From the NCBI GenBank assembly GCA_030646715.1, contig JAUSLJ010000022.1, forward strand, positions 1 to 54,502: a stretch of DNA of 54,502 nt, written 5' to 3'. The translations under genes were made by a program, and so were the position numbers. Shown here in pieces: positions 1 through 6,903 of this stretch; the first letter of the stretch is position 1, and each line of letters begins with the position of its first letter. The notes under the pieces are model-generated. The model worked only from the letters and a program-made list of their open reading frames with translations. It was not told where the DNA came from and ran no database searches. This DNA comes from Agitococcus sp. (GTDB taxonomy: Bacteria > Pseudomonadota > Gammaproteobacteria > Pseudomonadales > Moraxellaceae).

Positions 1-222
1 GACGGTGCTAGCGGATGTCTGGGCGTGTCACGTCCAGGCCCTCGCCAGAGTGCCAATGACTGCGGTATAAGCGTTCGCACGTGTGGTTGGGGGAAGATGC
101 CCCGACTACAGCGCGTAGCGTTTAGTCGCGGGAGTATTCACCGGCACCGGGTTGATTGCCGTACTGCACGTACAATATTTTCTAGAATATTTCAGGGGAA
201 AATTGGACGTAGTTCTCAATGA
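1..222 (+). other. open reading frame entering from window edge, unrecognised
   Basis: A frame is open from base 1 to a TGA at 220-222. I do not recognise the product. Its end shares the bases GGGAAAATTGGA with the end of the TnpB-like remnant near 11270, so it may be the tail of a related decayed insertion element. It has no start codon in the window that can be defended, and may not be a gene at all. Confidence 0.2.
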
Positions 223-358
223 CCAAACTTTTAACTATGCCTAATTTTTGATTTCAAAACCGAATCGGTCCGGATGCCTTGGCGTTCGGTTTTTCTTAGG
301 GGAATAGTTCCATATCGCCACCAATGGTATCTTGACGAAATAGATATTAAGGGTGGCG

Positions 359-364
359 CTATAC
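359..364 (+). promoter_or_regulatory. CTATAC promoter-like motif
   Basis: GGCGCTATACA, 34 bases before the TTG start at 399. Member of the recurrent motif family of this window; the GGACC-like downstream part is weak here. Confidence 0.5.
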
Positions 365-398
365 AGTTATAGAGGTTTAACTTTTAAAGGAGTAGTTC

Positions 399-656
399 TT
401 GAGATATGAAATTAAGCATGGATGTATCGCGTCACTTATTCGCTGTAACGGAGTAAGCTTTGTGTACCCTAGTGCGGAGTTGCCTCCCGGCAATCTGACA
501 TCCGGAGACGCTCCCTGGTTTGCGCTACCCCTTGAGGTGCGAAAGGTCATTCAAGAGCAATTTGATGCGGTTTATCGGCTACCGTATGAAGAAATTACTG
601 CATATTTGGAAACGCTCACGCCCATCGTTCTCGATATTCCTGACGAGATATCTTAA
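399..656 (+). CDS. hypothetical protein, 85 aa
   Basis: Small soluble protein of unknown function. I chose the TTG at 399 because a strong AAAGGAG ribosome binding site lies six bases upstream and no in-frame ATG is well placed. The C-terminal half is rich in acidic and hydrophobic residues with a likely helix (EVRKVIQEQFDAVYR). It forms a self-contained unit: a CTATAC motif at 359 in front and an intrinsic terminator at 661-693 behind. No domain is recognised and there are no membrane segments. Confidence 0.65.
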   Translation: MRYEIKHGCIASLIRCNGVSFVYPSAELPPGNLTSGDAPWFALPLEVRKVIQEQFDAVYRLPYEEITAYLETLTPIVLDIPDEIS

Positions 657-660
657 TTTT

Positions 661-693
661 AAAACCGACTAGATTTTTCTAGCCGGTTTTTTT
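661..693 (+). terminator. intrinsic terminator
   Basis: Stem AAAACCGaCTAG / CTAGcCGGTTTT followed by a T run, five bases after the stop of the gene at 399. Confidence 0.8.
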
Positions 694-720
694 GTGCCGA
701 TTGGAAGTGGCAGTAGCCGA

Positions 721-747
721 AAAAAAGCCTCAGGACGAACCTAAGGC
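721..747 (-). terminator. intrinsic terminator
   Basis: Read on the minus strand: GCCTTAGG-TTCG-TCCTGAGGC then a run of T; a stable UUCG-type loop. It serves the gene 798-1232. Confidence 0.8.
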
Positions 748-797
748 GATGTAATCAGTTGACGGAGGGGCCTGGCAGTAGCGAGGTAGGCGTACGT

Positions 798-1232
798 TTA
801 GTGCATTCCCAAACAAATGGCTTGTTGCACGGGAGCTAGTCCTGATTCCCGAACGGAAAACCAAGGCGAATCGGAGGGCGTGTAAAAATACCGAGGAGGT
901 TTGCCTTCGACAAAGTCAATCTGGGTGACCGTTTTGTTTTCAAAGCAAACACCGTAGTCATTGGTGTAGCTTACGACGTCCCCGACCATGAATTTCGGGA
1001 CAGCGGGTTCAGCCAGTGGCAAATCCTGTTCAGCCTCCTGTGCGTCGGAGCGTGTGCTTCGACGTGCGCGATGTTCGTTAAGTGCCCACTGTACATAGCT
1101 AGAGGGCACACCTTGCATCACCATGTCGTTGCTTTGACGGGCAATGGCAACTAAATGGCAGAGTGGTGACCCGTTAACATAACTTGGTATCGTGCACGAG
1201 ATGCCTTCTGGTTCGGTAGGTTTATGTCTCAT
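798..1232 (-). CDS. hypothetical protein, 144 aa
   Basis: Unrecognised soluble protein. The ATG at 1232 follows AGGAAAATT, a good ribosome binding site. The first half is polar and probably flexible; residues about 80-130 (MVGDVVSYTNDYG... RYFYTPSDSPWF) read like a small beta-barrel of the SH3 or KOW kind, a common nucleic-acid or protein binding fold, but this is only a visual impression. A terminator at 721-747 closes the unit. No clear CTATAC motif lies directly upstream, so it may be read from further up. Confidence 0.65.
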   Translation of the reverse strand: MRHKPTEPEGISCTIPSYVNGSPLCHLVAIARQSNDMVMQGVPSSYVQWALNEHRARRSTRSDAQEAEQDLPLAEPAVPKFMVGDVVSYTNDYGVCFENKTVTQIDFVEGKPPRYFYTPSDSPWFSVRESGLAPVQQAICLGMH

Positions 1233-1343
1233 AATTTTCCTGGTAATGGGTAAAGGACACGAAGACGTCAGCGTAATTCGTGACCGGTCTTAAAAGAGGG
1301 TCTTGTTTGTATAGGTATTCAGGAATGGAGAGGGAGGCAGCCC

Positions 1344-1371
1344 AAAAAAACCCGGCCTTGTTGAGGCCGGG
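1344..1371 (-). terminator. intrinsic terminator
   Basis: Minus-strand stem CCCGGCCT / AGGCCGGG with five-base loop and a seven-T tail; ends transcription of the 1440-3785 gene. Confidence 0.85.
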
Positions 1372-1439
1372 GTAAGAATAATCAAGGGGATAACTTAACA
1401 ACAATATTTCTAGGTGCCTGCGCCTCGCAAATGACTTAG

Positions 1440-3785
1440 TTATTGCATGGCGTTGATGAGGTCCCTAACAGCAGCCACGCGAGTTTCGTCCGCCATCTCT
1501 GTGAAAGTATCTACAGTGTAGTTCTTCAGGATTGCATCAACAATCACGTAGAACTCCTCATCTATCGTTTTTTTGAAATCGGCAGGGTTGCCATACATGT
1601 GTTTAGCCTTACCCATAGACATGCGCCCCAAGAATTTTGTGGTCAGATAGAAGGGAGATTTCATTTTCATTAAGAACTCCTGAAAAGGAGTATCCGCACG
1701 AATCATGAAGCCTTCCCCTTTTGACTCCCGCAACCTGGTACGGGCCTCCCCGAATGTCATACGAGACCAACTCGGACGACGCAAACCCATTGCCAACGCG
1801 GCTTCATCGACCTGAGCTTCGGTCCACGCCACGTCAGTCGCCTGCTTGCCACGTACGCCCAACAAATGCAGTCCTTGCATACTCACGTCGTAGTCCACGA
1901 TATGTGGGTCACTTGCGTGAATCACCTCAAACGTCAAGGTAACGTCGTTGCGAGAGAGGTACTTGCAAACCTGCCCCTTTAGGGAAGAACTCAGATGGTC
2001 TCGAATATACCCCACAAAGTCGCTCTCGAAACTGCCTTGGGTGTGCACCAGCAAGTCCCCTTTTTTCAAAGGGTGCGCGCTGATAATACCCAAAAAGCCA
2101 TTGAGCTTTTCCGGAACAATGACCGCTGTGTCATCGGAAAGGTCTTTGCCTGCCTCGTTTTCCAGATAGTTAAATACCTTGTCGAAAGGGTGCGATACAA
2201 TTTTTCCAGCAGGGTCTAGCACTATGCCCCGAGCCTTGAAGAGTAACGGTGAATCACCCCAGCTATTATTCCAGAAGGTCGCTTTCGAGTACTTGTACGT
2301 TTTGAACATTCCGGAGGCATCCCGGCTTGTAAACACGGCTTTTTTATCAGCTAACTTCTCTAACCCCTTACCCAGCGTGAACTTCTGAGAATAGGCTTCG
2401 AAGTCAAACTCGCATTTCTGGGTAACTAAGGATGCTTTGAAAGCAGCGATGCGTTCTTGAGGGTCAGTAGACTCTCGGAACACAGAGGAAACCGCATCCA
2501 AGCGCATGAGCACCAGCTCCCCCTTTTGGAAGGGGTGGCGTTCCAGTGAAAAAACATGTGCTTGTTCGCTGGTTTGCGGAATGTGTCCACGCACCAGAGT
2601 GTATTGGTTAATCCCTGCTGCAAAGCGCTCCTCGTACATGGCGTCCGTGTCCATCGGTTTCCATTTCGATATGCCATATACCGCTTCATCGAGAATGCTC
2701 GCCCCAGGGACAAACGTATGGACATTGGCATGTAAAAATACGGTCTTAGACTCGTTATCCACGACGTAATGAGGCAGATGGCGCAGGAACTCAATCAAGC
2801 AATTTCGCTCATCAGGGTCCAGCGCCAGAAACTGCATTCCTGTTTCTGCGTTAGCGTACGAGGTCCACTTTTCAATCCCGCCGTTAAGCGCGGTGTCGAT
2901 AAAACGAACCAACTTTGCTTCATGGTTCCCCTTGAGAGCAATCGCCAATCCGTCGTCCACCGCATTCTTGATAAAGCGCACCAATTCTACCGATTGGGTC
3001 CCCCTATCAACCAAGTCACCCAACAATAATAGTTTTCGGCCTTGAGGATGGGGAAGCAGTCGGTCGTTCACAATTGACCATCCAGCTTTTGACAATAAAA
3101 GTTTGAGCTCATCGAACAAGCCATGCGTATCACCAATGACATCCCACAAACCGGTAGGTAGCTCTTTCCACGTGAAGTGGAGAGTGTCATCCTTTTTTAG
3201 CACAACATGGTTGAATCGAGAGGTTGACATGAATCCCTGAGGGAACGTAACCGCCGGTTTTTTACCATTTTTAGCTGCTCGTTCTATGATATGCACTGGG
3301 ATTTCTGGCTCCGGAGGTTGGAACATGTTGCGAATAGTGTGCTCAGGCACGTGATATAGCCGCTCGTTAGCGCGCTTTATGCAAGTTTCAACGGACGAAT
3401 CCAAGATAACGACCAAATGCGGTGCGCCTAGCTTTTCAGCAATATCAATAAAAGACTGCCGTTCTGTGTCATTAATAGTAGTCGCGTCGACCACCACTGT
3501 GCGGCCCATGCGAAGGCCTGCTTGAATTCGCAATCGAATGATGGCAAACACTTCTTCGTTAGTTTCTTCGTTGCGGCTGCGGCGTTCTTTGCCATCTACT
3601 AATATTGGCAACGCTGGGCTGATGGAGTCACGTAGTTCGTCAGCAGAAAGCCAAGTTACACGTTCTAAATGAACGCTGGTCAGTTTTAAATGTGATTTTC
3701 CGGACCCAGGTAATCCAGATAACACCACGAGGGTGCCTTCTGGAATTCGTAGTTCGGAGTTTTCGTAGATAGGCGCAATTGTCAT
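1440..3785 (-). CDS. polynucleotide kinase - metallophosphatase - RNA ligase fusion, 781 aa
   Basis: Predicted RNA end-healing and sealing enzyme. Domain 1 (about 15-190) is a P-loop kinase with Walker A GLPGSGKS at 24-31. Domain 2 (about 205-430) is a calcineurin-type phosphoesterase: GDTHG 218-222, GDLVDRG 256-262, GNHE 286-289, His351, RGH near 401. Domain 3 (about 460-781) is a nucleotidyltransferase ligase: RGIVLD and the FDKVFNYLE stretch, motif I EKLNG with nucleophile Lys560, motif III FEVIH near 620, motif IV EGFMIR 691-696, motif V MKMK with Lys707/709. Domain order matches bacterial Pnkp, but motif I is K-x-N-G and the lead-in resembles T4 Rnl1 and fungal tRNA ligase Trl1 rather than the K-x-D-G of Pnkp. 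It would phosphorylate 5' ends, remove 2',3' phosphates and join broken RNA, probably nicked tRNA. It has its own promoter motif at 3820 and a terminator. No Hen1-like methylase is adjacent. Confidence 0.9.
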   Translation of the reverse strand: MTIAPIYENSELRIPEGTLVVLSGLPGSGKSHLKLTSVHLERVTWLSADELRDSISPALPILVDGKERRSRNEETNEEVFAIIRLRIQAGLRMGRTVVVDATTINDTERQSFIDIAEKLGAPHLVVILDSSVETCIKRANERLYHVPEHTIRNMFQPPEPEIPVHIIERAAKNGKKPAVTFPQGFMSTSRFNHVVLKKDDTLHFTWKELPTGLWDVIGDTHGLFDELKLLLSKAGWSIVNDRLLPHPQGRKLLLLGDLVDRGTQSVELVRFIKNAVDDGLAIALKGNHEAKLVRFIDTALNGGIEKWTSYANAETGMQFLALDPDERNCLIEFLRHLPHYVVDNESKTVFLHANVHTFVPGASILDEAVYGISKWKPMDTDAMYEERFAAGINQYTLVRGHIPQTSEQAHVFSLERHPFQKGELVLMRLDAVSSVFRESTDPQERIAAFKASLVTQKCEFDFEAYSQKFTLGKGLEKLADKKAVFTSRDASGMFKTYKYSKATFWNNSWGDSPLLFKARGIVLDPAGKIVSHPFDKVFNYLENEAGKDLSDDTAVIVPEKLNGFLGIISAHPLKKGDLLVHTQGSFESDFVGYIRDHLSSSLKGQVCKYLSRNDVTLTFEVIHASDPHIVDYDVSMQGLHLLGVRGKQATDVAWTEAQVDEAALAMGLRRPSWSRMTFGEARTRLRESKGEGFMIRADTPFQEFLMKMKSPFYLTTKFLGRMSMGKAKHMYGNPADFKKTIDEEFYVIVDAILKNYTVDTFTEMADETRVAAVRDLINAMQ

Positions 3786-3819
3786 ATTTTCCTTTAGGTA
3801 GGGTACATGTCCTACTTAC

Positions 3820-3825
3820 GTGTAG
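3820..3825 (-). promoter_or_regulatory. CTACAC promoter-like motif
   Basis: TTCGCTACAC followed seven bases later by GGACA, 35 bases before the ATG of the RNA repair gene; AAAGGA ribosome site follows. Confidence 0.6.
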
Positions 3826-3916
3826 CGAATGTAATGGCCGTAGCAGCTTCAGCTGATGCATGACGGTCACAACCTAAAAGGATATCAGCAGTCCGCGCAG
3901 TGCCGTACCAATAGCT

Positions 3917-3945
3917 AAAAAAGAGACCTTTTTTAAAGGTCTCTT
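3917..3945 (-). terminator. intrinsic terminator
   Basis: Minus strand AAGAGACC / GGTCTCTT stem plus T run, directly after the stop at 3955. Confidence 0.8.
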
Positions 3946-3954
3946 GAAGTTAAA

Positions 3955-4683
3955 TTAAGCTAGCGTGCGCGCCTTCAGCTCCCATTGTAGCGCCTTGATT
4001 TTTCTGCTGGTAGCAATAGCGTTCGACCGTAGGTCAAGCAGTTCCTCGATAGACGCGGGGTCGTCCTTGGATTGCTGTACAAACTCAGCAAGGGTTCTTT
4101 TCTGCCCCATGGATATCTGATGGATACCGCCCGTTAATCCTTCCCGTAAGGCAAGTAATAATGGACGGGAATGGGTGACGATACAAACCCCTTTGATATG
4201 GTCTGGCAAGGTGTTGATTTCTTGTGCTAAGAAACTTCCCATTGCTTTTGCAAACCGGTCAGACAGACCTACATCGGGTTCATCAAAAAACAGCCACACC
4301 GGATGGGTTCGATTGCGTCCATTTAGCAAGCAACCTTTAATGGCCGTCAAGGAGTTCGCTCCGGTAGACATCTCGGTTTCTCGAGGGTACATGAAAGTTT
4401 GATGGGCCTCTGAGCTCACCCTCATGGACATGGAGGCAAGAAACACTTCCTGGCGGTCCCGTGCTTGTGGAGGTAGCCGTAGCTGGGCAATGAGTCGTTT
4501 AAAGAAAAAACTTTTACCAGCGACATTGTCGCCGTACACCACAGTAACTTTACTTTCGTCTGACGCTAAAAAAGGAAAGACGGGTAGGCAGTCGGGCGTC
4601 CAGTATTCTTGTTGTAAGCAGTCCGTCAGTGCGTCTTTTAAAGAAAGATACAAAGGCAGCGCCGCTTGGTTTTCTAGTTGCAT
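3955..4683 (-). CDS. ABC/SMC-type AAA ATPase, 242 aa
   Basis: Compact stand-alone ATPase. Walker A GDNVAGKS, a signature-like STGANSL, Walker B VWLFFDEP with catalytic Glu, D-loop region and H-loop VTHS are all present in order, as in the RecF/SMC/OLD-like ABC ATPases. It lacks a long coiled coil, a nuclease domain and membrane segments. I start at the ATG at 4683 because CGGAG lies eight bases upstream; an ATG at 4701 is in frame but has no ribosome site. Promoter motif at 4715 and terminator at 3917-3945 make it a one-gene unit. Its partner and role are unknown; position next to the RNA repair gene may or may not matter. Confidence 0.75.
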   Translation of the reverse strand: MQLENQAALPLYLSLKDALTDCLQQEYWTPDCLPVFPFLASDESKVTVVYGDNVAGKSFFFKRLIAQLRLPPQARDRQEVFLASMSMRVSSEAHQTFMYPRETEMSTGANSLTAIKGCLLNGRNRTHPVWLFFDEPDVGLSDRFAKAMGSFLAQEINTLPDHIKGVCIVTHSRPLLLALREGLTGGIHQISMGQKRTLAEFVQQSKDDPASIEELLDLRSNAIATSRKIKALQWELKARTLA

Positions 4684-4714
4684 AGGGTTCTCCGAAATCA
4701 TTAGGGTCTGAGAG

Positions 4715-4720
4715 GTATAG
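4715..4720 (-). promoter_or_regulatory. CTATAC promoter-like motif
   Basis: GGTCGCTATACC followed after six bases by GACCC; 31 bases before the start at 4683. Confidence 0.65.
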
Positions 4721-4753
4721 CGACCCCGCTCGACGTGGAACCCGCATTAATCG

Positions 4754-4800
4754 CAAAAATGGCTTTTGCTCACATTGACGTCAACAAAAGCCATCTTTTT
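4754..4800. terminator. bidirectional intrinsic terminator
   Basis: Stem ATGGCTTTTG / CAAAAGCCAT with A run on one side and T run on the other; downstream of the small peptide gene on the minus strand. The loop holds the palindrome TTGACGTCAA. Confidence 0.7.
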
Positions 4801-4817
4801 GGAAGCCGGACCTTCCT

Positions 4818-4946
4818 TTACGCTACTTCGACCTGCATCAATTCTTCCAACGACAAGTGGGACAAGTCATTACAGCCATCGTCATTTGTTTGGTCCCAGA
4901 TTCCGCCTGAAACAGCGGCCAATTGTGCTTGAGCTAATTCTTTCAT
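4818..4946 (-). CDS. double-glycine leader peptide, microcin/bacteriocin-like, 42 aa
   Basis: Short gene with ATG at 4946, GGAG eight bases upstream, and TAA at 4818. The N-terminus MKELAQAQLAAVSGG is a textbook double-glycine leader: a basic start, the E-L-x-x-x-x-L pattern and a V-S-G-G cleavage site at residues 12-15. Cleavage would release 27 residues, acidic, with one Trp and one Cys. Peptides of this form are cut and exported by peptidase-containing ABC transporters; none is encoded in this window. Known class II microcins are usually longer, so it may instead be a signalling peptide or RiPP precursor. The tail LSLEELMQVEV also resembles a short motif seen near the N-terminus of TonB-dependent receptors, probably by chance. 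It has its own promoter motif, a leader of about 100 bases and a terminator. Confidence 0.65.
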   Translation of the reverse strand: MKELAQAQLAAVSGGIWDQTNDDGCNDLSHLSLEELMQVEVA

Positions 4947-5013
4947 TTATTACTCCATTTTTATATTGACTTATTTAGCCTAGTCCAGACTCGGAAGTAG
5001 AGTTACTCCCTGA

Positions 5014-5050
5014 CGTTACTGCAACAGCACGACTTGCTTTTGTAGTAACG
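5014..5050 (-). promoter_or_regulatory. inverted repeat in leader of the double-glycine peptide gene
   Basis: CGTTACT / AGTAACG arms with partly paired interior lie just after the promoter motif at 5058, inside the untranslated leader of about 100 bases. It could be an RNA control hairpin or an operator. Confidence 0.4.
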
Positions 5051-5057
5051 TTAGTAG

Positions 5058-5063
5058 GTATAG
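5058..5063 (-). promoter_or_regulatory. CTATAC promoter-like motif
   Basis: GGTTGCTATACC reading towards the peptide gene at 4946; same extended form as at 4715 and 25975. Confidence 0.6.
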
Positions 5064-5105
5064 CAACCACTATTTATGTCGCATTGGCCCTGCTTGTTCG
5101 CATAG

Positions 5106-5141
5106 AAAAGCCCGTTCGTTCTTAAAGAGCGAGCGGGCTTT
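5106..5141 (-). terminator. intrinsic terminator
   Basis: Twelve-base stem AAAGCCCGCTCG / CGAACGGGCTTT on the minus strand, after the stop at 5162. Confidence 0.8.
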
Positions 5142-5161
5142 GAAAATAAAAAAATGAAGCG

Positions 5162-6688
5162 TTAATAGTTTCGCTGATAGGCAGGAATGATTTCAACTTT
5201 ACCTTGGTCAGGCATCAAACAAATGGATTGTCCTAGCTTAAAAGTAGATAAGGCATTGTCCATTCGCATAATGGGCTTGGCGCTTTCACGACAAACCGTA
5301 ACCAAATGGGCTAATCGGCCCCCTGTTTCACAAATGACGGCACCCGCTTTCATGGCCTGTAATTCAAACTCGACTCCCGCGTGTGGAATCACCAAAATGC
5401 ACGTGTCGTCAATAACAGGGCTGTCGTGGAAAACGACGGAACCCACCATTTGTGCACCCCGGGCCAGAACTTGTACTTCAAAATTGAGGAGTTCCTTTTG
5501 TACTTCGAACATGAGGTCTAGTACCGCGGTGTACTCGGGGCTGTCGTGCTTATACACATCGGCATCGATGGCAAAGCCGCATCCCAGCCAGACGTCCGAG
5601 TGATACGGATTGTCGTCTGTCATTTTAAAGTCGGGTGGACAAATTGGTATGTAAGCCGGCATTAAATTTCCTGAGGCAGTTTTCGACAAGGCATAACAAA
5701 TAAGCGCTCGCCGAGGGACCCTAATGGTGAGATACGTTCCCACCGGATTTGTACTTTTCCAATGGTATGTTTGCCAGCCGAACTCGGTATCGCTGTCTGC
5801 AAAATCAATGATTTTCTGTTGTAGACGTATGCATTCTGCTTTGAACGTTTTTTGTCTTTTTTCTTGCAAAGCGGCTTCATTGGCGATGTCTTCAGCGATT
5901 TCTGCTTCACCTTTTTTTGGCGTATTCGATTCATAGAGCACCGCCGCTGATAATCTACCGGTAGTAGTGCCCTTGCAGTTGAAGGCTAAGGAGGGATGGG
6001 TCCACCCAAATTCTTGGGCGTTGCCATGCGTTCTTAAGTAATGCGCCACGCTCTCGTAAGCCGCTTGAGCCGTGACTGCCTCTTTTTGCATCCAAAAAGG
6101 TGTTGAGCCTTCGTTGACTTTTTCGAACAGGGCGATAACGTATTTGCCTTGAGCGTTTAAGACCAGCTTCGCTACATCTTTTTTCGGGTTGCTCGCGTAA
6201 AAAAGACCCCGTTGTGCTACTACTTCATGGGGATACACCGGCGTCCAGCATGACTTTGCGTCGACCGTTTCAAGGTCAGCACGCCAATGAGGCACCCGTC
6301 GTTCTGCCGCCTCATTAGGCCTCGTCTGGACTGGAATAAGGCTAGCATCTTCCGGGCCGAGACTATCAATAACGAGGTAGGCTTGGTACATCTGGTTGTC
6401 TATTTTCAGAAAACCGCCCATTGCATAGCATTCTTGGTATTGTTCTTGAAGAAGTTGCCGCACTTCTGCGTCGTCTTCCACCATCAAGATGGTATCTCCT
6501 TCCCCTGTCAGTTTGCATGTTCCGTCCAGGACGGAAATGGCCTGTTCATACGTCATTTCTTCTAAGGAATCCATCAATAGCTTTAATGCGCCTTTCCAGT
6601 CTGTCTCACACATGCGTTCGCGCGCACGGGAGGTGAGGGCAGGGCCTTTTAGGCAAAAAGTGGCGGTAGTTACGGTTGCTGTTGTCAA
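5162..6688 (-). CDS. PEP-utilising enzyme mobile (swivelling) domain protein, 508 aa
   Basis: The C-terminus (about 425-500) matches the phosphohistidine swivelling domain of PEP synthase, pyruvate phosphate dikinase and enzyme I: an AVICETGG...H core with the candidate phospho-acceptor His461, then KPIMRMDNAL and GQSICLMPDQGKVEI, the usual closing strand. In known family members this His carries phosphate between an ATP-grasp domain and a PEP-binding domain. Here residues 1-420 show no ATP-grasp or PEP-barrel motif that I can recognise; an acidic patch MVEDDAEV near 70 and VQTRPNEA near 122 are the only landmarks. VQTRP resembles the end of PEP synthase N-terminal domains, so a diverged or trimmed kinase part is possible. 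Start is TTG at 6688 with AGGAG seven bases upstream. Confidence 0.65.
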   Translation of the reverse strand: MTTATVTTATFCLKGPALTSRARERMCETDWKGALKLLMDSLEEMTYEQAISVLDGTCKLTGEGDTILMVEDDAEVRQLLQEQYQECYAMGGFLKIDNQMYQAYLVIDSLGPEDASLIPVQTRPNEAAERRVPHWRADLETVDAKSCWTPVYPHEVVAQRGLFYASNPKKDVAKLVLNAQGKYVIALFEKVNEGSTPFWMQKEAVTAQAAYESVAHYLRTHGNAQEFGWTHPSLAFNCKGTTTGRLSAAVLYESNTPKKGEAEIAEDIANEAALQEKRQKTFKAECIRLQQKIIDFADSDTEFGWQTYHWKSTNPVGTYLTIRVPRRALICYALSKTASGNLMPAYIPICPPDFKMTDDNPYHSDVWLGCGFAIDADVYKHDSPEYTAVLDLMFEVQKELLNFEVQVLARGAQMVGSVVFHDSPVIDDTCILVIPHAGVEFELQAMKAGAVICETGGRLAHLVTVCRESAKPIMRMDNALSTFKLGQSICLMPDQGKVEIIPAYQRNY

Positions 6689-6720
6689 AATGCTTCTCCT
6701 AAAAAGGGTTGTCCTGTTCC

Positions 6721-6726
6721 GTATAG
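6721..6726 (-). promoter_or_regulatory. CTATAC promoter-like motif
   Basis: GCTAGCTATACG then six bases then GGACA; 32 bases before the TTG at 6688. Confidence 0.65.
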
Positions 6727-6851
6727 CTAGCGGATACTTTTTTGTGACGGGACACTTCGGCTGTACCTTTAAAGAGCCCTTTTGTTACGCAACCGCGCTA
6801 CCTAAAGTGGGGCAGGAGTTTAGTTGCCTTTCCAGGCTCAAGCGGGAGGCG

Positions 6852-6857
6852 CTATAC
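6852..6857 (+). promoter_or_regulatory. CTATAC promoter-like motif
   Basis: AGGCGCTATACC, 46 bases before the ATG at 6904; divergent from the motif at 6721. Confidence 0.6.
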
Positions 6858-6903
6858 CTAGGTACTACCCTTTTAAACTAATTTTCCTTATCAAGGCATT
6901 CTA

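Noticed and set aside
1222-1404. 60-residue minus-strand frame
   Set aside because: It contains the intrinsic terminator of the 1440-3785 gene and has no ribosome site.
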